Under the pieces are notes generated by a model. It was not told where the DNA came from. It was given only the letters and a program-made list of their open reading frames with translations, and did not search any database. A stretch of 64,000 nucleotides of DNA from JACPRL01 sp035573715. Lineage in GTDB: Bacteria > Acidobacteriota > Terriglobia > Acidiferrales > 2-02-FULL-67-57. The stretch's first letter is position 1, and each line of letters opens with the position of its first letter. Both the position numbers and the translations under genes were made by a program. Shown in pieces: positions 1 through 11,567 of this stretch. The stretch lies in NCBI GenBank assembly GCA_035573715.1, contig DATLZZ010000025.1, positions 1-64,000 on the forward strand. The letters run 5' to 3'.

Positions 1-91
1 GCCGCCGGCCCGGCGCGACGTGCAGCACGCGCACCCGCCGGGAGGCCCGCCGCGCGCGATCGCCCGGCATCGCTCCACCCGACCGGCGGCG

Positions 92-1309
92 CTAGCGCGC
101 CGCCGTGACCGCGATCTCGACCAGACCGTCCGGATCGACGAGGCCGGTGCGCACCGTGGCGCGCGCCGGGAAATCGCGGGGGAAGACCTCGCGGTAGGCC
201 GCGTTCATCACGGCGTAGTGCGAGACGTCGGTGAGGTAGACGGTCGCCTCCGCCACGTCGCCCCAGCCGAAGCCGCCCGCCTCGAGCGCGCGCCCGATGC
301 GCGAGAGCGCCTCGCGCGTCTGCCGCATGGCGTCGCCGCGCGTCGCCTCGGTCACGCCCAGCGTGCCCGAGACGTAGAGGCGACTGCCGGCCTGCACGGC
401 CGGGCTCAGCACGGCGCCGGGCGACACCTCGCCGACGACGCGCCTGGCGGCGCTGCTCGCCACGAACGTGATCTCCACCAGATAGTCGGGCGACATCAGG
501 CCCGTGACCACCGTCGCGCGCGCCGGCGGATCCGAGGGGAAGTACTCGCGGTAGACGCGGTTCATCGCCTCGCGCGCGGCGGCGTCGGTCAAGAAGACCC
601 GGGCGCTGGCGACGTGCTCGAAGCCGAGGCCGGCGGCCCGCAGGATCTCGCGCGCGTTCTCCATGATCGCGCGCACCTGCGCCTCGACGCCGCCGGTCAC
701 GGGCGCGTTGGTCCGCGCATCGCGCGCCACCAGCCCCGCCAGGAACACCGCATCGTCGCTGCGCACGGCGTAGCTGTACGGGCTCGGCGAGCGCGCCCAG
801 CCCTCCGGGTGCACCACTTCGCGGTGGCCGCCGCGCGGCACGGCGACGGCCGACATCTCGACGAGCGCGCCGGGTCGCACCAGGCCGGCCACCACCGTCG
901 TGCGCGCGGGCGGATCGACGCGGAAGTAGGCGCCGTAGACCTCGTTCATCGCGGCGAAATCGGACGCCTGGGCGAGGTACACGGTGACCGAGAGCACGTG
1001 CGCGAGATCGGAGCCGGCGGCGCGCAGCACGCTCGCCATCGTCTCGAGCACGCGCCGCGTCTGCGCCCGGATGTCGCCGCCCACCCACGCGCCGCGTTCG
1101 TCGGTCGCCAGCGTGCCCGACACGTACACCAGCCCGCCCGCCTTCACCGCCGGGCTGAAGGGCAGCCCGAGATCGAATCCCGCGCGGACGATCTCGCGCC
1201 GGGGCGCCTGCGGCTCGCGCGCGGGCGGCTGGGCCATCAGCGTTCCCGCGGCCAGCGCGCAGCCCGAAACGGCGGCGGCGCGGCGGACCGACGAGGCAAC
1301 ACGGCGCAT
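92..1309 (-). CDS. Secreted triple RidA (YjgF/YER057c/UK114) domain protein
   Basis: The 405-residue protein has an N-terminal signal-like segment (residues 1-26, ending TLMAQ) and three tandem RidA domains at about 40-157, 163-286 and 290-404. Each ends with the family signature PAR.TV...LVE. The arginine that binds the substrate carboxylate in RidA enamine/imine deaminases is kept in all three (Arg136, Arg264, Arg383). Ordinary RidA proteins are single cytoplasmic domains of about 130 residues that trimerise, so this chain could form an intramolecular trimer outside the cytoplasm. That is inference; the substrate is unknown. A TATACT hexamer lies 8 nt before the ATG and no Shine-Dalgarno is visible. 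It lies 27 bp downstream of the histidine kinase gene on the same strand. Domain call is secure, role is not. Confidence 0.85.
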   Translation of the reverse strand: MRRVASSVRRAAAVSGCALAAGTLMAQPPAREPQAPRREIVRAGFDLGLPFSPAVKAGGLVYVSGTLATDERGAWVGGDIRAQTRRVLETMASVLRAAGSDLAHVLSVTVYLAQASDFAAMNEVYGAYFRVDPPARTTVVAGLVRPGALVEMSAVAVPRGGHREVVHPEGWARSPSPYSYAVRSDDAVFLAGLVARDARTNAPVTGGVEAQVRAIMENAREILRAAGLGFEHVASARVFLTDAAAREAMNRVYREYFPSDPPARATVVTGLMSPDYLVEITFVASSAARRVVGEVSPGAVLSPAVQAGSRLYVSGTLGVTEATRGDAMRQTREALSRIGRALEAGGFGWGDVAEATVYLTDVSHYAVMNAAYREVFPRDFPARATVRTGLVDPDGLVEIAVTAAR

Positions 1310-1317
1310 CGGCCCAC

Positions 1318-1323
1318 AGTATA
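1318..1323 (-). promoter_or_regulatory. Candidate -10 element of the triple-RidA gene (leaderless start)
   Basis: TATACT on the minus strand is separated from the ATG by exactly 8 nt, the distance expected when transcription starts at or next to the start codon. No ribosome binding site is seen and the -35 region is weak. Confidence 0.45.
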
Positions 1324-1336
1324 GAGCGGACCGGCG

Positions 1337-4612
<3,276 letters not shown>

Positions 4613-4732
4613 ATCCCTCCTGCCCGCCGCGGCCGGGCGGGAGCCTCAGTCTACCTCAAATCTCCACCGGGGCGCGGCGAAAAATGTTCGCGTTTGTTCC
4701 GCACGATTCGCTTTTTATCCGGCTTTTTTCCG

Positions 4733-5689
4733 CTAGGCTATCTTCTCCTGCGCCATCATCTCGCTGAAGATGGCAAAGAGTTTCGGGTCCCACCAGCCTT
4801 TTTCCACTTCCGCGGCCATAGTCTGGAGGGCTTCGGCGGGCGCCAGGGCCGCCTTGTAAGGGCGCTCGGTGGTAAGTGCGTCGAAGACATCGATGATGGA
4901 GAGGATGCGGGCGGTCAGCGGGATGTTCTCGCCCTTGAGCCCATCGGGATAGCCCGAACCATCGAGCTTCTCGTGGTGGTGACGGATGATGGGCAGCACG
5001 GTGCGAAACGACTTCAGCGGCGCGCAGATGCTTTCGCCCACCACCGGGTGCTGCTGCATGATGGCGCGCTCTTCCGCGGTGAGTGGCCCGGGCTTGAGGA
5101 GGATGGAATCGGGCACGGCCACCTTCCCGATGTCGTGCACGATGCCGGCGCGGCGCAGCGCAGTGATGTCTTCGGGCGAGAGCCCGATGCGCTCGCCGAG
5201 GCGCGCGGAATTCTCCGAGAGCCGCTCGCAGTGGCCCTTGGTGTAGGGGTCCTTGCCTTCGATGCTGCGCGCCAGGGCGAAGAGCACCGATTCGGCGCGC
5301 TCCAGCTCGTTGACGAACGACTTCATCATCAGCAGCGAGCGGACGCGCGCTACCAGCTCGGAGCGATCCACAGGCTTGGTGAGGAAGTCGTCGGCGCCGG
5401 CTTCCAGCCCCCGGACCCGGTCTTCGGTGGCGGATAGACCGGTGACCAGTACCACCGGCGTCAACCGGGTTTCGGGGCTGGCCTTGATGCGCCGGCAGGT
5501 CTCGAAGCCGTCCATTCCCGGCATCTGGACATCGAGCAGAACGAGGTCGGGCTGCTGGCGGGAGAGCTCGAACAGGGCGGTCTCCCCGTCGCCCGCGGTG
5601 AACACTTGGAAGCCGTGGACGCGGAGGAACTCCGCCATCAACGCCCGCAGTGCCTCGTTATCGTCAACGACAAGAACTGATCCCGTCAT
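4733..5689 (-). CDS. RpfG-type response regulator: receiver plus HD-GYP phosphodiesterase
   Basis: The 318-residue protein has an N-terminal receiver domain (residues 4-118, Asp53 in LLDVQMPGMDG, Lys105) and a C-terminal HD-GYP domain. The HD dyad is His185-Asp186 in IVHDIGK and the GYP motif is in KLDGSGYPDGLKG (about 241-253). Proteins of this architecture hydrolyse cyclic di-GMP in response to phosphorylation, controlling biofilm and exopolysaccharide. All key catalytic motifs are present, so it should be active. The neighbouring hybrid kinase is a plausible phosphodonor. The polysaccharide genes that follow in this window are plausible downstream targets, but that is inference. Confidence 0.92.
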   Translation of the reverse strand: MTGSVLVVDDNEALRALMAEFLRVHGFQVFTAGDGETALFELSRQQPDLVLLDVQMPGMDGFETCRRIKASPETRLTPVVLVTGLSATEDRVRGLEAGADDFLTKPVDRSELVARVRSLLMMKSFVNELERAESVLFALARSIEGKDPYTKGHCERLSENSARLGERIGLSPEDITALRRAGIVHDIGKVAVPDSILLKPGPLTAEERAIMQQHPVVGESICAPLKSFRTVLPIIRHHHEKLDGSGYPDGLKGENIPLTARILSIIDVFDALTTERPYKAALAPAEALQTMAAEVEKGWWDPKLFAIFSEMMAQEKIA

Positions 5690-5908
5690 CCCGATGGCGA
5701 TATCCCTCCATTCGTGCGGGCGAGCAGCAGGCTATCCGGGAATGCAGATGGAGTCAATGGCATGCAACGTCCGGAGTCCGACCCTCAGCCCCTAAGGAAC
5801 AGCTCTTCATCCTTCCGCCTTGCCCGCTGAGACGCAATAGGAAAATGGTCGGTTTCCTGAAACCGCTCCCGACGGCTTGCCGATGGACAGCTGGAGCCGC
5901 GTTCGTGC

Positions 5909-5914
5909 TAGAAT
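5909..5914 (+). promoter_or_regulatory. Candidate -10 hexamer upstream of the aldolase gene
   Basis: TAGAAT lies 53 nt before the chosen ATG in the 278-bp divergent region. A TGGACA that resembles a -35 box sits 19 nt upstream. The same GTTCGTG-(C)-TAGAAT context recurs before serS. The rest of the intergenic region shows nothing else I can support. Confidence 0.3.
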
Positions 5915-5967
5915 GCATGCATTCCTTGGGGATTGACGGCCTATTCCTGTCGGATGAGAGGCGAGCG

Positions 5968-6984
5968 ATGAAAATCAGCGACGGCAAGCGCAAAGGCATG
6001 GAAGCGGTTTCGAACCAGGACGGCGTCATCGCCGCGGCGGCGATGGACCAGCGGGGTTCCCTGCAGAAGGCCATCGCCCAGGGCCGGGGCGTGGACCCGA
6101 AACAGGTGACGGCCGAGCAGATGACGGAGTTCAAGACGGCGGTCACGCGGGTGCTCACGCCGCACGCCAGCGCCATCCTGCTCGACCCGGAGTATTCGCT
6201 GCCCTCGCTCCAAGCGGTGGCCAAGGGCTGCGGCGTTCTGCTCGCCTATGAGAAGAGCGGCTATGACAAGACGGGGCCGGGGCGGTTGCCCGACCTGCTG
6301 CCGGAATACTCGGTGCGGCGGCTGGTGGAGGCGGGCGCCGATTGCATCAAGGTGCTGATCTACTACACGCCTTACGACCCGCCCGGCGTCAATGAGATCA
6401 AGCATGCCTTCGTCGAGCGCATCGGGGCGGAGTGCGCCGCGGTGGACGTGCCGTTCTTCCTCGAGTTCATCGGCTACGAGGAAGGCCTGGACGACCAGGG
6501 GCCGGAATTCGCCGCCAAGAAGCCCGACATCGTCACCAAGTCGATGGAGGAGTTCAGCAAGGACCGCTACGGCGTGGACGTGCTGAAAGTGGAGGTGCCC
6601 ATCAATATGAAGTACGTCGAGGGCACAGGCGCTTTCAAGGGGCCGAAACTCTGGACGCGGGCGCAAGCCAAGGAACTGTTCCAGAAGGCCGCCAGCGTGG
6701 CCCGGCGGCCGTTCATCTATCTGAGCGCCGGCGTAAGCAACGAAGTTTTCACCGAGACGTTGGAGTTGGCAGCGGAGTCCGGTGTGAACTGGTGTGGGGT
6801 GCTCTGCGGGCGCGCCACGTGGAAGGACGGCGTGCCGGTCTACGCCAAGGGCGGCGTGAAGGCGCTGGAAGATTGGCTCGCGGACCAGGGCGTGAAGAAC
6901 ATCCAGTCGGTCAACCAGCGACTCAAGGCCGCCAAGCCCTGGTACAGCTTCTACGGAGTGGAGTCCGCCGCCGCCCTGCAGTAG
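5968..6984 (+). CDS. LacD-type tagatose-1,6-bisphosphate aldolase family protein
   Basis: The 338-residue class I aldolase begins MKISDGKRKGM, which aligns with the usual LacD start; an upstream ATG would add an unlikely extension. Hallmarks are AAMDQRGSL (about 24-32), YDPPGVNEIKHAFVE, FFLEFIGYE and VLKVEVP, where Lys207 is the expected Schiff-base lysine. LacD cleaves tagatose 1,6-bisphosphate to glyceraldehyde-3-phosphate and dihydroxyacetone phosphate. Outside lactose operons such proteins also act on other ketose bisphosphates, and no lactose or galactose genes are nearby, so the true substrate is open. The start has a GAGAGGCGAG purine tract upstream. It is divergent from the HD-GYP regulator. 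Confidence 0.85.
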   Translation: MKISDGKRKGMEAVSNQDGVIAAAAMDQRGSLQKAIAQGRGVDPKQVTAEQMTEFKTAVTRVLTPHASAILLDPEYSLPSLQAVAKGCGVLLAYEKSGYDKTGPGRLPDLLPEYSVRRLVEAGADCIKVLIYYTPYDPPGVNEIKHAFVERIGAECAAVDVPFFLEFIGYEEGLDDQGPEFAAKKPDIVTKSMEEFSKDRYGVDVLKVEVPINMKYVEGTGAFKGPKLWTRAQAKELFQKAASVARRPFIYLSAGVSNEVFTETLELAAESGVNWCGVLCGRATWKDGVPVYAKGGVKALEDWLADQGVKNIQSVNQRLKAAKPWYSFYGVESAAALQ

Positions 6985-6987
6985 TCG

Positions 6988-7274
6988 TTACGTTCCGAAG
7001 ACGCGTCTCTCGATGGCGTCGAGGTGCTTCTCGGCCGATTCGAGCCGTTCTAGGTCGGCCTTGCGGAACAGGTGCAAAGGGATTTCCTCGAGTTCCTTCC
7101 GAATCGCCGCGAGCTCTACCTCGACCTTGTCGGCAAGCCCACGTGGCGTTTGATGTCTGCCGTCTGCTCTTCAGCGTAGCGCCTGAGGTTTGCCTAATGC
7201 TCGGAGACTTGGCGCTTAATATTGCCTTCCTGCTCTGCTAGGATGTCTCGGAGCTTCTGTTCATCAATCGGCAT
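6988..7274 (-). pseudogene. Decayed small coiled-coil protein gene
   Basis: Reading the minus strand from an ATG at 7274 gives MPIDEQKLRDILAEQEG and continues to a TAG after 26 codons. The same frame then continues as ANLRRYAEEQTADIKRH, and after a one-base shift as DKVEVELAAIRKELEE through ERLESAEKHLDAIERRV to a TAA at 6988. The pieces form one charged, helical protein of about 95 residues with matching composition. Total length (287 nt) is not a multiple of three, so one stop and one frameshift separate it from an intact gene. The family is not recognised. A sequencing error could explain one lesion but less easily both. Confidence 0.5.
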
Positions 7275-7317
7275 AGTGGAAGGCGGCTGAGCAAGCCGGG
7301 AGGCGGGACTATAGCAC

Positions 7318-8118
7318 ATGAAAAGCGCTCTTCAAGCAGCGACCGTGGTGTTGTGGGCGGCGGTGTGTCTGGCGGCGCATGACACGTGGCTGGTGCCGCA
7401 GCGCTTCCGCGTCGAGGTGGGGAGGCCGGTGCAGGTGGCGCTCAATACCAGCGAGGCCTTTCCCGCCAGCGAAGCGGCAGCGGCGCCGGATCGCATTGCC
7501 AGCTTCGAGGCCGTAACCGCCAGCGGACGCGCGCCCGTCAGCGGCTACCGCGTGGACGGCAACTCGCTGGTGGCAGAGGTCACGCCGGGACCGGGAACGA
7601 CCATTGTGGCGGCGGCCACTAAACCGCGACTGATTGTTCTGAAGCCGGAGGATTTCAACGGCTACATCACCGCCGAGCGCCTGGAAGCCATCGTGGCGGC
7701 GCGCAAGGCGCGGGGCGACGACGACAACGACGGCCGCGAGCGCTACAGCAAGATTGCCAAGCTGGCGCTGTGCGCGCCCAAGCCGGCCGCGGTCGCCTTC
7801 GAAAAACCGTTGGGATTGAAAGTGGAGATTCTTCCGCTGACGGACCCGTGCGAGTTGGAGCAAGGGCGCGAACTGGCGGTGCAAGTGCTCTTCGACGGCA
7901 AGCCGCTGGCCGGCGTCTGGCTCACCGGTGGCTACGCGGGCGTGCGCGGGCACGACTATCCAGTCTGGGTGCGCACCGACGCCGAGGGTCGGGCCAGGGT
8001 CAAGCTCGACCGCAAGGGCGCCTGGTTCGTGCGTGTGCTCCACATGGTTCCCTCGAACGAATTCGAGGACGCCGACTGGCAAAGTTGGTTCTCCACCTTC
8101 ACCTTTGAGGTCAGATAG
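7318..8118 (+). CDS. Secreted DUF4198-like protein
   Basis: The 266-residue protein has a signal peptide (residues 1-19) followed by AHDTWLVP, the typical mature start of DUF4198/NikM-like periplasmic proteins. The C-terminal part (about 155-265) carries GKPLAGVWLTGGY and TDAEGRARVKLDRKG, which look like a carboxypeptidase-regulatory or transthyretin-like beta-sandwich. Members are often found with metal or cobalamin transport, but no transporter is adjacent here. It is followed after 5 bp by the CpsB-like phosphatase gene, so the two may be co-transcribed. Function unknown; family call moderate. Confidence 0.65.
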   Translation: MKSALQAATVVLWAAVCLAAHDTWLVPQRFRVEVGRPVQVALNTSEAFPASEAAAAPDRIASFEAVTASGRAPVSGYRVDGNSLVAEVTPGPGTTIVAAATKPRLIVLKPEDFNGYITAERLEAIVAARKARGDDDNDGRERYSKIAKLALCAPKPAAVAFEKPLGLKVEILPLTDPCELEQGRELAVQVLFDGKPLAGVWLTGGYAGVRGHDYPVWVRTDAEGRARVKLDRKGAWFVRVLHMVPSNEFEDADWQSWFSTFTFEVR

Positions 8119-8123
8119 CCGGC

Positions 8124-8885
8124 GTGATTGACATCCATTCGCACTTCCTGCCCGGGCTGGACGACGGCGCCCGCACGGTGGAAGAGGCGAGGGCGATGAT
8201 CGAGATGGCCATCGGCGACGGCATCACCCACCTGGTCGCCACGCCCCACTGCAACGACCGCTATCCGTTCTCGCTGGAGCGCAATCTCGCCCTGCTGGAA
8301 GAATTGCGCCCGCGGGCCCCGGCGAGCATCACGCTGCTTTCGGGCTGCGATTTCCACTTGAGCTATGAGAACGTGCAAGCGGCGCTGGCCGAGCCGCGCG
8401 CATTCACCATTAATCAGGGGACCTACCTGCTGACCGAATTCGACAACTTCAGCATCGCGCCGCAAATGGTGGACGTTTTTTACCAACTGCGCGCCGCCGG
8501 CCTGGTGCCCGTCATCACCCACCCCGAGCGCATCCCCATTCTGCAAAAGACCGACACGCGGCTGCTGCGCAGGCTGGCAGCGATGGGCTGCCCGATTCAG
8601 GTCACCGCCGGCTCGCTCACGGGCTGCTTTGGGCCTGTGGCGAAGGAGATGACCCAGCGGCTGTTCCGCGAACAGTTGGTGCATTTGGTGGCAAGCGACG
8701 CGCACGATACCGACGACCGCCCGCCGCGGCTCTCGGAGGCGCGCGCGCTGGTGGAGAAAGAGTACGGCGCTGAATTGGCCGAGGCGCTGTTCGTCGACAA
8801 CCCGCGCGCCGCCATCGAGTCGCAACCCCTGCCGTATTTTCCCGAGGCCACGGAACCGAAGAAGAAGCGCTTCTGGTTTTTCTAG
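8124..8885 (+). CDS. CpsB/YwqE-type PHP-domain tyrosine phosphatase
   Basis: The 253-residue protein starts at a GTG and begins IDIHSHFLPGLDDGA, the metal-binding start of the PHP family. It continues with ATPHCND, THPER and VASDAHD, which supply the remaining metal ligands. CpsB/YwqE enzymes are manganese-dependent phosphotyrosine phosphatases that dephosphorylate the bacterial tyrosine kinase controlling capsule or exopolysaccharide assembly. That fits the polysaccharide precursor genes on the opposite strand just downstream. No bacterial tyrosine kinase is seen in the window. The gene converges with gmhA, with one base between stop codons. Confidence 0.85.
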   Translation: MIDIHSHFLPGLDDGARTVEEARAMIEMAIGDGITHLVATPHCNDRYPFSLERNLALLEELRPRAPASITLLSGCDFHLSYENVQAALAEPRAFTINQGTYLLTEFDNFSIAPQMVDVFYQLRAAGLVPVITHPERIPILQKTDTRLLRRLAAMGCPIQVTAGSLTGCFGPVAKEMTQRLFREQLVHLVASDAHDTDDRPPRLSEARALVEKEYGAELAEALFVDNPRAAIESQPLPYFPEATEPKKKRFWFF

Positions 8886-8886
8886 G

Positions 8887-9492
8887 CTAGCGCCCGAAAA
8901 GGTGGCGCTCGATGAGGTCGCAGTAAATGTGGCCGAGCGTAATGTGGACTTCCTGAATCCGCTGGGTGTCGCGGGACGGGACGGCGAAGAGGAAATCGGC
9001 CAGCGGTTTGATCTTTTCCGTATGCCCGCCGGTGAACGCGACCGTGACGCAGCCGAGGCGCCGGGCGGCGCGCAGCCCGCGCAGCACGTTGGCGGAGGCC
9101 CCGCTGGTGGTGAGCCCGATGACAATGTCGCCGGCGCCGGCCAGGCTTTCCACCTGGCGAGAAAAGAGGTCGGCGAAGCCGTAGTCGTTTCCCACGGCAG
9201 TTAGCACTGAAGTATTTGTGGTCAAGGCCTGGGCGGGCAGGCCGAGGCGGTCGAGGCGCAGCCGGCCCTGAAGCTCGGCGGCGATGTGCTGGGCGTCGGC
9301 CGCGCTGCCGCCGTTGCCGAAGAGGTACACGCAACGGCCGTGGGTGAGCGCTTCGATGGAGAGTTGAGCCAGCTCAGCCAGGCGATGCAGCAGCGCCCGC
9401 GAAAGGCGCTGCTTGATGCGGCAGCTTTCGGCCAGTTGAGCGCGCGCGAGCCGAACGGCGGCCTTCGGGTCAAAACGGCTGGCGTCGCGCAT
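8887..9492 (-). CDS. gmhA: Sedoheptulose-7-phosphate isomerase
   Basis: The 201-residue SIS-domain protein has GNGGSAADAQH at 59-69, then AAELQGR with a glutamate at 73, TTSGAS at about 128-133, and QEVHITLGH with His183. These match the phosphosugar site and the Glu/His catalytic pair of GmhA, which makes D-glycero-D-manno-heptose 7-phosphate for LPS core or other glycans. An in-frame upstream extension exists but reads through rmlB in another frame. I chose the ATG directly after the rmlB stop, leaving one base between the genes. No other heptose-pathway gene is in the window. Confidence 0.88.
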   Translation of the reverse strand: MRDASRFDPKAAVRLARAQLAESCRIKQRLSRALLHRLAELAQLSIEALTHGRCVYLFGNGGSAADAQHIAAELQGRLRLDRLGLPAQALTTNTSVLTAVGNDYGFADLFSRQVESLAGAGDIVIGLTTSGASANVLRGLRAARRLGCVTVAFTGGHTEKIKPLADFLFAVPSRDTQRIQEVHITLGHIYCDLIERHLFGR

Positions 9493-9493
9493 T

Positions 9494-10534
9494 TTACGCA
9501 CCCTCGCTGCGCAGCGTGGCCAGCAGCTTCTCGCGGTTCTCGTAGTGCCGCTGGTAGTAGTCGCGGTAGGCGCCGCTGCGACAGCGCGCCAGCCACTCGG
9601 GATGGCTGCGATACCAGGCGACGGTGCGCTCCAGCGCGTCCTCGAACGTGTGGCAGGGCGTCCAGCCGAGCTCCGCGCGCAGCTTGCTGGAGTTGAGGGC
9701 GTAGCGGCGGTCGTGCCCGGGACGGTCGGCGACAAACGTGATAAGTGATTCGGATTTGCCCAGCAAACGCAGCAGCGCGCGCACGATTTCGAGGTTGGTT
9801 TTCTGCGCCACGCCACCGATGTTGTAGATCTCCCCCGTGCGCCCTTTGACCAGCGCCCGCCAGATGGCCCGGCAGTGGTCTTCGACGTAAATCCAGTCGC
9901 GCACGTTGAGGCCATCGCCGTAAACCGGCAGCGCTTTGTCCTCGAGCGCGTTGGCAATCATCAGGGGAATGAGTTTTTCCGGGAACTGGTAGGGCCCGAA
10001 ATTGTTCGAGCACCGCAGGATGACGGCGGGGAACCCGTAGGTGCGGACGTAGCTGAGCACGAGCAGGTCCGCGGCGGCTTTGCTGGCGGCATAGGGGCTG
10101 GAGGGCTTGAGCGGCGCGTCTTCGGCGAACGAGACGCCCTCGGCGGCGCTGCCGTAGACCTCGTCGGTGCTGATGTGGATGAAGCGCGGGATGCCCTGGC
10201 GCCGCGCGGCTTCGATCAGCACCTGAGTGCCGAGGACGTTGGTGCGCAGAAAAGGCTCGGCGCTCTCAATGCTGCGGTCGACGTGGGTCTCGGCAGCGAA
10301 ATGGATGACGGCGTCGAGCCCGCGCAGAAGATCCTCCAGCAAGCCCGCATCGGCGACATCGCCGCGGACGAAGCGATAGCGCGGGTTAGCCGCGAGGTCG
10401 GCGAGGTTTTCAAGATTGCCAGCGTAGGTGAGAGCGTCGAGGTTGGTGACGTGGACCTCGGCGTGCTCGGTGAGCAGGTAGCGGATGAAGTTCGACCCGA
10501 TGAAGCCCGCCCCGCCGGTTACCAGAAGCCTCAT
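9494..10534 (-). CDS. rmlB: dTDP-glucose 4,6-dehydratase
   Basis: The 346-residue extended SDR begins MRLLVTGGAGFIGSNF, the NAD-binding Rossmann motif. It contains STDEVYG with the Asp-Glu catalytic pair, the YAASKAA YxxxK motif, and RCSNNFGPYQFPEK, a classic RmlB signature. It converts dTDP-glucose to dTDP-4-keto-6-deoxyglucose. The start overlaps the rmlA stop as ATGA, so translation is probably coupled; longer in-frame starts would run into rmlA. rmlC and rmlD are absent from the window, so the final sugar may be L-rhamnose only if those genes lie elsewhere. Confidence 0.93.
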   Translation of the reverse strand: MRLLVTGGAGFIGSNFIRYLLTEHAEVHVTNLDALTYAGNLENLADLAANPRYRFVRGDVADAGLLEDLLRGLDAVIHFAAETHVDRSIESAEPFLRTNVLGTQVLIEAARRQGIPRFIHISTDEVYGSAAEGVSFAEDAPLKPSSPYAASKAAADLLVLSYVRTYGFPAVILRCSNNFGPYQFPEKLIPLMIANALEDKALPVYGDGLNVRDWIYVEDHCRAIWRALVKGRTGEIYNIGGVAQKTNLEIVRALLRLLGKSESLITFVADRPGHDRRYALNSSKLRAELGWTPCHTFEDALERTVAWYRSHPEWLARCRSGAYRDYYQRHYENREKLLATLRSEGA

Positions 10535-11301
10535 GTAGCGTCGGGGGAGCGGCCCGAGCGGGAGGCGGCCAGTTCGAGCTTGTTGGCGCCGCTTTCCGCG
10601 ACCAGGTTGGTGGCGCGCCGCAGCGACTCGAACGTCCCGGCGTCGGTCCACCAGCCTTCCAGGATGCTGTAGGTCAGCGTGCCTTCCTCGAGATACATGT
10701 TGTTGACGTCGGTGATTTCCAGTTCGCCGCGCCAGCTCGGCCGCAGCCGGTTGATCTTCTCGAAGACCGTGGCGTCGAAGAAGTAGATGCCGGTCACGGC
10801 GTAGGGCGACGGTGCCTGCTTGGGTTTTTCGACGATGCGCACGATGCGACCATCGCGGATTTCCGGGCAGCCGAAGCGCTCCGGGTCGGGGACTTCCTTC
10901 AGCAGGATGTGGGCGCCGCGGGGCTGGCGGTCGAAAGTCTCCCGGGCGGTGAGGATGTTGCCTTCGATGATGTTGTCGCCCAGGATGACGCAGACTTTCT
11001 CGCCATCGACAAAGTGCTCGGCCAGCCGCAGGGCGTCGGCGATTCCGCCTTCGCCTTCCTGGTAGGTGTAGTTGATGTGCTTGAGGCCGAAGTCGCGGCC
11101 GTTGGAGAGCAGGCGGAGGAAGTCGCCCGCATCCCGGCCACCGGTCACGAGCAGGATGTCGGTGATGCCGGCGTTGACCAGCGTCTGGATAGGGAAGAAC
11201 ACCATCGGCTGGTTGTAGACCGGCAGCAGGTGCTTGTTGGTCACCCGGGTCAGCGGGTGAAGCCGCGAGCCGGTGCCGCCGGCGAGGATGACGCCTTTCA
11301 T
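10531..11301 (-). CDS. rmlA: Glucose-1-phosphate thymidylyltransferase, short RmlA type
   Basis: The 256-residue nucleotidyltransferase begins MKGVILAGGTGSRLHPLT and has NKHLLPVYNQPM, ILGDNI, VEKPK, GIYFFD and the C-terminal WTDAGTFESL. It makes dTDP-glucose from glucose 1-phosphate and dTTP. It is shorter than the roughly 290-residue enterobacterial RmlA and lacks its C-terminal allosteric region, as in many short-type homologues. It is the first member of the coupled rmlA-rmlB-gmhA set on the minus strand. The small basic-protein gene ends 26 bp upstream. Confidence 0.9.
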   Translation of the reverse strand: MKGVILAGGTGSRLHPLTRVTNKHLLPVYNQPMVFFPIQTLVNAGITDILLVTGGRDAGDFLRLLSNGRDFGLKHINYTYQEGEGGIADALRLAEHFVDGEKVCVILGDNIIEGNILTARETFDRQPRGAHILLKEVPDPERFGCPEIRDGRIVRIVEKPKQAPSPYAVTGIYFFDATVFEKINRLRPSWRGELEITDVNNMYLEEGTLTYSILEGWWTDAGTFESLRRATNLVAESGANKLELAASRSGRSPDAT

Positions 11302-11327
11302 CGTGCCCGTACCCTCGAGCCCGTGCG

Positions 11328-11492
11328 CTAGCGAATCCGCTTTCGCGCCTTTTGTGCTGCCCTCTTCAGTTGCTTGCGCGCCTTGCGCGCGGCTTGGCCG
11401 GCGCGCTTGGCGCCGACTTCAGCGCGCGCCGCCAGCCGACCGATCGTCCGCGCCACCTGGATGAGGCCGCTCTTCTTTGTGCGTCGAGGCAT
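11328..11492 (-). CDS. 54-residue Lys/Arg/Ala-rich basic protein
   Basis: The gene encodes 54 residues starting MPRRTKKSGLIQVARTIG and ending KRAAQKARKRIR. There are 8 Lys, 12 Arg and only one acidic residue, with alanine making up most of the rest, in the style of histone H1-like C-terminal tails. A strong Shine-Dalgarno (AGGGAGGTG, about 3 nt before the ATG) supports it. It sits between the epimerase and rmlA genes on their strand. It may be a nucleic-acid-binding or nucleoid protein, or possibly an RNA-associated peptide; no family can be named. It falls below usual ORF length cut-offs. Coding status is likely, function is inference. Confidence 0.65.
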   Translation of the reverse strand: MPRRTKKSGLIQVARTIGRLAARAEVGAKRAGQAARKARKQLKRAAQKARKRIR

Positions 11493-11567
11493 CGACACCT
11501 CCCTGCGTGTGCGTGCGGAAACGGGTTCATCATAACGAGGCCGCCGCCAAGAGGCAAGAAAGTTTCC

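Noticed and set aside
1..91. Possible gene end at the left edge
   Set aside because: No motif or credible start or stop context can be read from 91 bp; I see nothing I can support.
9222..10013. Overlapping minus-strand ORF within rmlB/gmhA
   Set aside because: Alternative frame of two genes with complete catalytic motifs; Arg-rich shadow composition.
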